A stretch of 64,000 nucleotides of DNA from Novosphingobium hassiacum (GTDB lineage: Bacteria; Pseudomonadota; Alphaproteobacteria; Sphingomonadales; Sphingomonadaceae), in contig NZ_JACICY010000001.1 in assembly GCF_014196055.1 (NCBI RefSeq), positions 696,203 through 760,202 on the forward strand, read 5' to 3'. A program made the translations under genes and the position numbers. Shown in pieces: positions 53,184 through 60,785 of this stretch; within the stretch, counting starts at the first letter, position 1; each line of letters begins with the position of its first letter. The notes beneath the pieces are model-generated. The model worked only from the letters and a program-made list of their open reading frames with translations. It made no database searches and was not told the DNA's origin.

Positions 53184-54478
53184 CCACGAATGCTGAACTC
53201 TGGACGCGTCGTGAAGCTGCCGTCCCGCGCGGAGTAGGCTCCATGCACCAGCGCTTCTTTGCGCGCGGGGACAATGCCGAAGCTTATGACGCCGAGGGCA
53301 AGCGGTATATCGACTTTGCGACCGGGATTGCCGTGTGCAACACCGGGCACGGCCATCCACGGGTGATTGCAGCAGTGCAACGGCAGCTTGACGCGTTCTC
53401 GCACTGCTCGTTCCAGGTCACGCCTTACGAGAATTACATCGAATTGGCCGAAAAGCTGAATGCGATTGCGCCAATCGAAGGGCCGGTGAAATCGATCTTC
53501 TTCACGACCGGGGCCGAGGCGCTGGAGAACGCGGTGAAGATCGCACGCGCCCACACCGGGCGGCGCGGGATCATCACGTTTCAGGGTGGGTATCATGGCC
53601 GCACGCTGCTGACGCTGGCGATGACGGGCAAGGTCCTGCCCTACAAGGCAAAGTTCGGGCCGATGCCGGGCGATGTCTTCCACACCCGCTTTCCGATCCC
53701 CTATCACGGATTTTCCGAAGACCAGGCGATTGCCGGGATCGAGGCGCTGTTCGCATCGTCGATAGAGCCATCGGCGGTGGCGGCCATCGTACTGGAGCCG
53801 GTGCTGGGCGAAGGCGGGTTCTACAATGCGTCCTATGCCTTCTTCACAGCGCTGCGCGAGATCTGCGACCGCCATGGCATCCTGCTGATCGCCGATGAAG
53901 TGCAGGCAGGCTTTGCCCGCACGGGCCGCATGTTCGCGATGGACTGGGTGAATGAGGCAACCGGGGTGAAGCCCGATCTGATGACGATTGCCAAGGCGAT
54001 GGCAGGCGGCTTTCCGATCTCGGGCGTGATGGGCCGGGCCGACATCATGGATGCGCCTGATGTCGGCGGGCTGGGCGGCACTTATGGCGGATCGCCGCTC
54101 GGCTGCGCGGCAGGCCTTGCCGTGCTTGAAGTGATTGCCGAGGAAGACTTGTGCGCGCGGGCCGTGGAAATCGGTGACCGGATCAAGGCGCGGCTGCGTG
54201 CGCTCAAGGACGGCGGGATGTCGGCGATTGGCGATGTGCGCGGCCCCGGGGCGATGATCGCGCTGGAACTGGTGCACGATGGCGATGCCAATCGTCCCAA
54301 TCCCGAAGCCACGCGGGCGATCGTGCAGGAAGGTGCGAACGAGGGGCTGCTGCTGCTGTCGTGCGGGTTGCGTGGCAACGTGGTGCGGTTCCTGCCTGCG
54401 CTGACAATGCCCAATGCGCTGCTGGATGAGGCACTGGACAAGCTGGAAGTAGTGCTGAGGCGCGTACTTCCGGCGTGA
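53180..54478 (+). CDS. gabT: 4-Aminobutyrate--2-oxoglutarate transaminase
   Basis: A 432-residue class III PLP aminotransferase. GAEALENAVKIARAHTGR near residue 110, EPVLGEGGFYNA, LIADEVQAGFARTGRMFAM and the PLP lysine in MTIAKAMAGGFP near residue 272 match GabT. It removes the amino group of GABA or a similar omega-amino acid. It is translationally coupled to gabD. Confidence 0.9.
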   Translation: MTTNAELWTRREAAVPRGVGSMHQRFFARGDNAEAYDAEGKRYIDFATGIAVCNTGHGHPRVIAAVQRQLDAFSHCSFQVTPYENYIELAEKLNAIAPIEGPVKSIFFTTGAEALENAVKIARAHTGRRGIITFQGGYHGRTLLTLAMTGKVLPYKAKFGPMPGDVFHTRFPIPYHGFSEDQAIAGIEALFASSIEPSAVAAIVLEPVLGEGGFYNASYAFFTALREICDRHGILLIADEVQAGFARTGRMFAMDWVNEATGVKPDLMTIAKAMAGGFPISGVMGRADIMDAPDVGGLGGTYGGSPLGCAAGLAVLEVIAEEDLCARAVEIGDRIKARLRALKDGGMSAIGDVRGPGAMIALELVHDGDANRPNPEATRAIVQEGANEGLLLLSCGLRGNVVRFLPALTMPNALLDEALDKLEVVLRRVLPA

Positions 54479-54660
54479 TCTGATCGGGTGATTGGCCGGA
54501 TTGGGCAAGCGTATCGGAGATCGGACAAGCATCCTTGCAAGCATCAGGAACACAAAAAGCCGTTTATCCCATTGACGCGTGTAGCCAGCCGACGAAGTGC
54601 ATAGGTTGAAAATTCTAAGTTGATCCCTCACCATACAAAAAGAGTTTGGTGGAGGGGCTG

Positions 54661-54853
54661 ATGAACGGTGTTGGTGCGTCTGGTGAGGTAATAACCGCAG
54701 GCACAGCGTTGGCTGGCTTGCTTGCTTCTAATCTACATCGGAAGCCTTGTGACTTCATTTGGAAGTTACCAAGCTCAAGAGCAAAAAGCAGTGAAGGGAA
54801 AGTTTCTCACACGCGCATGGTTGGCTTCCGAAGCCGATGGTATTGGTCCCGCT
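54661..54853 (+). pseudogene. Broken small membrane protein gene
   Basis: GGAGGGG and an ATG at 54661 open a frame MNGVGASGEVITAGTALAGL. After ~20 codons one extra base shifts the frame; the other frame continues LLIYIGSLVTSFGSYQAQEQKAVKG, a membrane helix then a polar stretch. It looks like a one-helix membrane protein of unknown function broken by a +1 frameshift and cut off before the IS remnant. Confidence 0.5.
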
Positions 54854-54929
54854 GATCGCTCTCAATTTGATGCAACGGCAGGGCGCGTCACAGCGCCCCA
54901 ACGAGAAGATCAAACATCCCATTTACGCG

Positions 54930-55095
54930 GTTCCGGTTCGTCGCGCGGAAAGTGAACTCGTCCAGATAGCGCTGCATATGCTTACATGAGTTGCCTTGAA
55001 CAGCTTCCAGAAGCCTTCCACTGTGTTTACGTGGAACGTCCCGCCCGAGCCGTAATCGTAGTAGGCGTATTTCTTCGCACCATGCTTCACCGCGC
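54930..55095 (-). mobile_element. IS1595-family transposase fragment
   Basis: On the minus strand the text reads VKHGAKKYAYYDYGSGG...FHVNTVEGFWKLFK and, after a frameshift, HMQRYLDEFTFRATNR. This is the C-terminal catalytic part of ISXO2-like DDE transposases (VNT-EGFW-LK and QRYLDEF). Only ~55 codons remain. The flanks 54479-54645 and 55096-55147 hold nothing I recognise. Confidence 0.8.
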
Positions 55096-55147
55096 CCTGC
55101 GACCTACGGCGTGAGCGCCACGGTCAAATGGTAGGCCGCTGAATATT

Positions 55148-56200
55148 CTACCCTGAACTGGCGCTGCTTTCCTCACCGATCGCAGCGCCATTTTTTATCC
55201 GGCGCCGGTATCGCCCCGGCGGTGTGCCGAAATGGCGGGTAAAGCTGCGGACGAAGGCCGCACTTTCGGAAAAGCCCAGCGCCAGCGCAATGGCGCTGAT
55301 ATCGCGGTTGCTGTCACGTAGCAGGCGGGTTGCTGCGTCCATCCGGTGTTCGGCCAGGAGCACGCGCCAGCTTGTGCCGTCGTCGGTCAGGCGGCGGTTG
55401 AGCGTGGCGAGCGAGCAATCGAGTTGTCTGGCCACGGCGGTTGCCAGTGGCGGCTGGTCGAGCATGGCGGTGCTGATGATCGTCCGCACCTTGTCTGCAA
55501 AACCCAAGCCTTGCATTTCGCCGATTGGTTCAAGCCGGCGCAAGTGATCTTCGATGATCGGATGGAGCGCCGGGCTGAGGACTTTGCCCCGCGTCTCGAG
55601 CAGTGTGCTGTCAAACGAGATCGCGTTGGTGGCCTGTTCGAAGAAGACATCGCAACCGAAGTATTCGCGGTAGCGCGCGTAATCGCCAACGCGCTCGTGT
55701 TCGAAGCGCACCTCGCGCAGTTCGAGCGTGCCGCCGCTGAACTGGCGGGCGAGGCTGAACATGGCGCCGATGGAATATTCCGCGTCCTGCCGCCGCGCGA
55801 TCAGGCGCTGGTCCTGCACCATGTATTCGAACGTCGCCCAGCGCTCGCCGACACTGAATGACGGGTGCGAGGCCTGCTGCATCAGCGCAAGATAGCGGGT
55901 AAAGCTGCCGAAGGCCGTGCCAAGAGTGGGAGCGCTGAGGAACAGGAAGCTTAAGGGGCCAAGGCTGTCCGACCCGGCAAGCCGCCCGGCGTGGAGGCCG
56001 AAATGCGGATTGCGGACCAGCAGCGCGGCGCTTTCGAAGAATGAAAGAAACGCGGCGAGCGGGATCAGGCCATCGGGATCATCGAGGTCTGCTTTGGCAA
56101 TTCCCAGCTCTGCCAGCAGTGGGGCAGGGTTGCGACCGGTCAGCTCGACACAATTGGCCACATGGCGCAGGAATTGTGCAGAGATGGTCGGGCTGTGCAT
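55148..56200 (-). CDS. AraC-family regulator with Arabinose_bd-type N-terminal domain
   Basis: A 350-residue regulator. N-terminal sensor (FLRHVANCVELTGRNPAPLLAELGI) and C-terminal HTH (PLATAVARQLDCSLATLNRRLTDDG and DISAIALALGFSESAAFVRSFTRHFGTPPGRYRR). It is the second of this type in the region. It lies downstream of the ALDH-FAH genes on the same strand and is a candidate regulator of them. Confidence 0.86.
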   Translation of the reverse strand: MHSPTISAQFLRHVANCVELTGRNPAPLLAELGIAKADLDDPDGLIPLAAFLSFFESAALLVRNPHFGLHAGRLAGSDSLGPLSFLFLSAPTLGTAFGSFTRYLALMQQASHPSFSVGERWATFEYMVQDQRLIARRQDAEYSIGAMFSLARQFSGGTLELREVRFEHERVGDYARYREYFGCDVFFEQATNAISFDSTLLETRGKVLSPALHPIIEDHLRRLEPIGEMQGLGFADKVRTIISTAMLDQPPLATAVARQLDCSLATLNRRLTDDGTSWRVLLAEHRMDAATRLLRDSNRDISAIALALGFSESAAFVRSFTRHFGTPPGRYRRRIKNGAAIGEESSASSG

Positions 56201-56234
56201 CGCCGCTCCAGACTAGCGCATGCGAAGCGTGGCG

Positions 56235-57656
56235 TCAGGCCCCACCATAGATCGATTTGATTTCGAGGAATTCCTCCAACCCGAAGCGGCCCCATTCGCG
56301 GCCGTTGCCGGACATCTTGTAGCCACCGAACGGTGCGGCACTGTCCAGCCCGGCGCCGTTGAGGTGGACCATGCCCGTGCGCAGGCGGCGTGCGACGGCG
56401 CGGGCGCTGCCCTTGTCGGCACCCCAGACATAGCCCGACAGGCCGTAGGGGCTGTCGTTGGCGATCTCTATTGCCTGATCCACGCTGTCATAGGGGATGA
56501 TAGCCAGGACCGGGCCGAACACTTCCTCGCGCGCGATTATGGCATCGGGGGCGACATCGGTGAAAATCGTGGGCGCCACGAACAGGCCATGTTCCAGCCC
56601 GGCGGGCGGGGTGGACCCGCCGCACAGGAGCTGCGTGCCTTGGGCGCAGGCCTGATCGATCAACGTGACGACACGTCCATGCTGCGCAGCATTGGCGACG
56701 GGGCCGATATCGGGGTTGTCGGCAGGCAAACCCACGCGGATGGCGGCCGCTGCAGCGCTGGCCAGCGCTTCGACTTCGGCCAGTCTGTCGCGCGGGACGA
56801 GCAGTCGGGTGGGGGCGTTGCAGCTTTGCCCGGTGTTGAGCATGCAGCCGCGCACGCTGGCGGGGATGGCCTTGGCGAAATCTGCATCCGGCAGGATGAT
56901 GTTCGCGCTCTTGCCGCCGAGTTCGAGCGCGACGCGCTTGATCGTGGGGGCAGCATTGGTGGAAATGGCGATCCCTGCGCGGGTCGATCCGGTGAAGCTG
57001 ACCATGTCGACATCGGGATGGCCGGTCAGGGCATTGCCGATTTGAGGACCTGCGCCGTGAACGAGGTTGAACACGCCCTTTGGCAGGCCAACGGAGTCGA
57101 TGATTTCGGCCAGGATGGCAGCATCGAGCGGGGCGACCTCGCTGGGCTTGAGAACCATCGTGCACCCGGCGGCAAGCGCGGGGGCGACCTTGGTGGCGAT
57201 CTGGTTCATCGGCCAGTTCCACGGCGTGATCAGCACGCACACGCCAATCGCCTCGCGCTGCAGCAGCGTGGAGCCAAGCGGCGTTTCAAACGCGTAGTCG
57301 CGCAGCAATTGGATCACTTCGGCAAAATGCTGCGGGCCGGAGCCTGCCTGCGCGCCGCGCGCAAGGCCAATGGGTGCGCCCATTTCGGCCATGATCGCAT
57401 CGCCGATTTCGTCTGCACGAGCAATCAGCGCGGCATTGATCGCTTCGAGGTAGGCCAGCCGCTCCTCTCGGCTTGTGGCGGACCAGGCCGGAAAGGCGGT
57501 CTTGGCGGCGGCAATGCCTGCTTCGGCATCGGCTGGACCGCCCAGGGCCACCTGCCCCACCACCGCGCGGTTCGCCGGGTTGACGATGTCTGCCCGTGCG
57601 CTGCCCGTCGGCGCTACCCAAGCGCCATCGATATAGAACCGCGTTGCGTCAGCCAT
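56235..57656 (-). CDS. NAD-dependent aldehyde dehydrogenase
   Basis: A 473-residue ALDH. ITPWNWPMNQIATKVAPALAAG, ALELGGKSANIILPDADF and LNTGQSCNAPTR (catalytic Cys near residue 278) are clear. The Cys motif resembles betaine or phenylacetaldehyde-type enzymes, but the substrate is open. GGAAGGGA precedes the ATG at 57656. It follows the FAH gene by 15 bases and is probably co-transcribed. Confidence 0.9.
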   Translation of the reverse strand: MADATRFYIDGAWVAPTGSARADIVNPANRAVVGQVALGGPADAEAGIAAAKTAFPAWSATSREERLAYLEAINAALIARADEIGDAIMAEMGAPIGLARGAQAGSGPQHFAEVIQLLRDYAFETPLGSTLLQREAIGVCVLITPWNWPMNQIATKVAPALAAGCTMVLKPSEVAPLDAAILAEIIDSVGLPKGVFNLVHGAGPQIGNALTGHPDVDMVSFTGSTRAGIAISTNAAPTIKRVALELGGKSANIILPDADFAKAIPASVRGCMLNTGQSCNAPTRLLVPRDRLAEVEALASAAAAAIRVGLPADNPDIGPVANAAQHGRVVTLIDQACAQGTQLLCGGSTPPAGLEHGLFVAPTIFTDVAPDAIIAREEVFGPVLAIIPYDSVDQAIEIANDSPYGLSGYVWGADKGSARAVARRLRTGMVHLNGAGLDSAAPFGGYKMSGNGREWGRFGLEEFLEIKSIYGGA

Positions 57657-57671
57657 TGTCCGGTCCCTTCC

Positions 57672-58562
57672 CTACTTCTTGTCGTCGAGCGCGGATTCGT
57701 AGAACGCAGCACCCTGGCCGCCAGCAGCACGCTTGCCGCGGAACTCCCAATCGCCGCCCATCGCGGTGGAGATCACTTCCTCGCTTGCGGTCGGCTGCGC
57801 GCCACAATCGTCGCGGATCGGGGTGGGGCCGTAGACGATGGTGTTGGACAGGCGACCAAGGCCTTCGACCTCAACCTCCACCACATCGCCGATCTGCACC
57901 GGGCGGCTGTTGGCAGGCGTGCCTGAAAGGAGCACGTCGCCCGGCTCCAGCGTGATGGTCCGCGCGATATCGGCCACCAGATAGTGCATGTCCCATTCCA
58001 TGTTCGCGGTCGTATCTTCCTGCTTGAGGACGCCGTTCACATACGTGCGGATCATCTTGTCGCGGAAATCCCAGCCGGTGACGAGGCCGGGACCGATCGG
58101 GCACAGCGTGTCCGAGCCTTTGACGCGCAACATCGATCCCGCATCGGTATCGCGAAAATCGTGCAGGCCGTAGTCGTTCGAGACGGCATAGCCGAGGATG
58201 TAGTCACCTGCTTCGCCCGGCGAGATGTTGCGGCAGGTCTTGCCGATCACGATGGCGATTTCGCCTTCATAGTTCAGCCAGTTGCAACGCTCGGGCCGCA
58301 CGACGGCGCCCTTGTGTGTGTTGAGCGCAGTGACAGGCTTGTGGAAATAGGTGGGCGCGGGCGGCAGCTTGGTGATGAACTCCTGCACGCGGCTGTGGTA
58401 GTTCAGGTGGACGCAGATGATCTTCGAAGGATTGCACGGGGCAAGATGCACCGCATCGTCCACGCCGATGCTACGGCCATCCTTGGTGACCAGCTCGTCG
58501 CCATGGCGGGTGGTGAGAATTGGATAGCCATCGAGCAGGATGCGGCGGTATTCGGTGGTCAT
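57672..58562 (-). CDS. Fumarylacetoacetate hydrolase-family protein (HpaG-like)
   Basis: A 296-residue single-domain FAH protein. The metal-site glutamates are in LNYEGEIAIVIGK and the Asp in NDYGLHDFRDTD; SGTPANSRPVQIGDVVEVEVEGLG is the usual C-terminal block. Relatives are HpaG-type isomerase/decarboxylases and acylpyruvate hydrolases of aromatic meta-cleavage pathways. The ATG at 58562 is used; the longer frame upstream is not conserved. Divergent from the ADC-like gene. Confidence 0.87.
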   Translation of the reverse strand: MTTEYRRILLDGYPILTTRHGDELVTKDGRSIGVDDAVHLAPCNPSKIICVHLNYHSRVQEFITKLPPAPTYFHKPVTALNTHKGAVVRPERCNWLNYEGEIAIVIGKTCRNISPGEAGDYILGYAVSNDYGLHDFRDTDAGSMLRVKGSDTLCPIGPGLVTGWDFRDKMIRTYVNGVLKQEDTTANMEWDMHYLVADIARTITLEPGDVLLSGTPANSRPVQIGDVVEVEVEGLGRLSNTIVYGPTPIRDDCGAQPTASEEVISTAMGGDWEFRGKRAAGGQGAAFYESALDDKK

Positions 58563-58692
58563 GGACTGGCCCTTCTTGGAATCTCTGGTCCAGTTGTAGC
58601 GCGCTGCGCCTGCTACGGCTTTGGCCGTTGCGGCCAAGCTAGGCCCGGGCAGGTCGCTAGAACGCGGTGGATTGCAATTTTCCGAGGTTTCC

Positions 58693-59493
58693 ATGACCGA
58701 ACTGAAGGGCCTGTTCTACCCCCGCACGCCGACCGGGAAGGCCAGCATCGTGCCGCCTGTGCCGTGGCACTATTCGGGCGAGCTGATCACGCTGGAATAC
58801 CGGACCGACCCCGCCAAGGTCGCCGCGCTTCTGCCCGAAGGGTTCGATCTGGCCGATGAAGACCCCGGTGCCGTTGCCGCGATCTGGGCTGACTGGCAAT
58901 CGACCGGTGATGATCCGGCACAGCTGCTCGATCCCGTGCGCGTGCAGTACAAGGAAATGTTCATCGTCGTGCGCTGCAAGTTCCAGGGCAAGACTTATTC
59001 GCGCTGCGTCTACATCTGGGTGGACAAGGAATTCGCGATGCTGCGTGGGCAACATCAGGGCTACCCCAAGAAGCTTGGTTCGATCCAGATGAGCCGTCCG
59101 GTCAATGTGGGCAAGGCGGGGCCGCGCCTTGCGCCCGGCGGCACTTTTGGCGTGACTCTCGCCGCGTTCGACCGGCGCCTTGCCGAAGGGCGCTTTACCA
59201 TTGCCGAGGCGTGCGAAAAGCCCGGCTTCGTCAACGGACATCCGATGGCGCACAATCGCTGGATGCCCGCGATCGAGACCGACGGCACGCAAAGCCTGAA
59301 CGAGGTCGTGACGATGTCGAGCTTCGATGTCGATTTCGGGCGCTGCTTCAAGGGCGACTTCGATCTGGCCTACTTCGACAGTCCCGTCGAAGAATTGCTC
59401 GACATTGCCCCGCAGGAAAAGATCGCGGGATACTGGCACGAAGTTGGCGTGTCGTGGAAAGCGGGCACGACCTTGTGGCGCGACAACCTTTGA
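58693..59493 (+). CDS. Acetoacetate decarboxylase-family protein
   Basis: A 266-residue ADC-fold protein. The Schiff-base Lys is likely in HQGYPKKLGSIQ near residue 133, and LPEGFDLAD and NRWMPAIETDG are family features. Members outside clostridia act on other beta-keto or enol acids, or as hydratase-aldolases. In this setting it may process a ring-cleavage product. GAGG lies upstream of the ATG at 58693. Convergent with the LuxR-type gene. Confidence 0.83.
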   Translation: MTELKGLFYPRTPTGKASIVPPVPWHYSGELITLEYRTDPAKVAALLPEGFDLADEDPGAVAAIWADWQSTGDDPAQLLDPVRVQYKEMFIVVRCKFQGKTYSRCVYIWVDKEFAMLRGQHQGYPKKLGSIQMSRPVNVGKAGPRLAPGGTFGVTLAAFDRRLAEGRFTIAEACEKPGFVNGHPMAHNRWMPAIETDGTQSLNEVVTMSSFDVDFGRCFKGDFDLAYFDSPVEELLDIAPQEKIAGYWHEVGVSWKAGTTLWRDNL

Positions 59494-59503
59494 CCGCGAG
59501 GAT

Positions 59504-60595
59504 TCAGGACGTCAGCCGATAGCACGCCGCAATCGCTGACGTCCAAATCTGCCGGACCAGATCGGGCTGGCCCTTGGTTCCGGTCTTGGCCAGCACCTGC
59601 CGCATCTGTGTGCGGACAGTGGAGATCGAAACACCACGGTTCTCGGCAAATTCGGCGATGCTCTGGCCCGTTGCCAAAGCGGTGGCCAACGCGGCCTCGG
59701 CGGGCGTCATGCCATAGATCTGGCAAAGCGCATCGTAAGACATCGAGTGGAGTGCGCTGGGCCGCGAGACGAGCAGGATGCGTGCGCCGGCCAGTTTCTG
59801 GTCAGAGAATGCGACGACATCGAGCGCGCGATCACCCAAGCCGAAGCGCATCGTCATGGTTTTCGGTCCGCTGGAGCCTGCGAGCAGCTGGTCGAGGCGC
59901 ACTCTGTCCTGGCGATTTTCAACGTGGAGCAAGTCGCCTGCGATGAGGAGGTGTGATCCGTCCATCGCCTTGGTGGCGGCGCGGTTGGCAAACCGGACCA
60001 TTCCTTCGGGCGTGCAGATCACCAGTCCAAAAGCCACCGCATCCAGAGCGCCGCCGCACAACTGCTGCAACTGCGCCATTTCGCTGAAATCTTCACCCAG
60101 CGTCAGCGATTGCGCCAGGTGGGGAAGAGTGTCTGCCAGAAGCGTATCAGTTTGCGGGTCGAATTCGGACAGGCTGGAACCATAGAGCGCCACGAGCAGC
60201 GTCCGGCGCGCATCCAGCTCGATTCGAGCGCCGATGAAGCGATGATAGCCCAGATCAGCCTCAACCCGATGCATCCGCCGCACATCGGGGGATGATAGGT
60301 CAAGGTGTTGTGAATCCCTGAAAAAAGCTACTCCTTGAACCGGTGGGCTGAAGCGGGTGAACATGCGGGGATTGCTGGAATCGTCTACCTTGGCAGCGAA
60401 GCCTCCGGCCTGGGCGCTGCTGTTGCAGGCCATCCAGTGCGTCCGCAAGCGCTGCCCGCTGCGTTCGGCCACTTGCATGATCACACCGGCCGCGTTCAGG
60501 TTGGCCGAAATTGCATCGAGCGCGCGTGGCCACTGCTCGGGCGCTGAGGCGCAGCGGTAAATATTCTGTATAATTTCAGTCGACGTTTCAGCCAT
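59504..60595 (-). CDS. LuxR-type HTH transcriptional regulator
   Basis: A ~363-residue regulator with a long N-terminal sensor region and a C-terminal GerE/LuxR HTH (GMTPAEAALATALATGQSIAEFAENRGVSISTVRTQMRQVLAKTGTKGQ, given here for its position near residues 310-358). Middle sequence FGLVICTPEGMVRFANRAA is PAS-like. The start is uncertain: ATG at 60595 is chosen, ATG at 60625 is possible. It is divergent from the TonB-dependent receptor gene and may control it. Confidence 0.83.
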   Translation of the reverse strand: MAETSTEIIQNIYRCASAPEQWPRALDAISANLNAAGVIMQVAERSGQRLRTHWMACNSSAQAGGFAAKVDDSSNPRMFTRFSPPVQGVAFFRDSQHLDLSSPDVRRMHRVEADLGYHRFIGARIELDARRTLLVALYGSSLSEFDPQTDTLLADTLPHLAQSLTLGEDFSEMAQLQQLCGGALDAVAFGLVICTPEGMVRFANRAATKAMDGSHLLIAGDLLHVENRQDRVRLDQLLAGSSGPKTMTMRFGLGDRALDVVAFSDQKLAGARILLVSRPSALHSMSYDALCQIYGMTPAEAALATALATGQSIAEFAENRGVSISTVRTQMRQVLAKTGTKGQPDLVRQIWTSAIAACYRLTS

Positions 60596-60678
60596 GCGAA
60601 GAGGCTCACATCTGATTGGCGTCATCGTATTGTCATTTGCGGCCAACTTCCATGACCTGCCCCAAAGGGGTGGGCAAT

Positions 60679-60696
60679 ATCATCCAGGTGGATGAT
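60679..60696. promoter_or_regulatory. Palindromic operator candidate upstream of the TonB receptor
   Basis: ATCATCCA-GG-TGGATGAT has perfect 8-base arms. It lies 90 bases before the receptor start and 84 bases before the regulator start, in the divergent interval. Confidence 0.5.
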
Positions 60697-60785
60697 GCCA
60701 CGGTTCGATGAGCTGCGATATCCCCCCTTCAACCGGTGGCGAAGGCCTGGCCGGAGTCAGGGCACCGCACCAGCTGGGGGACATC

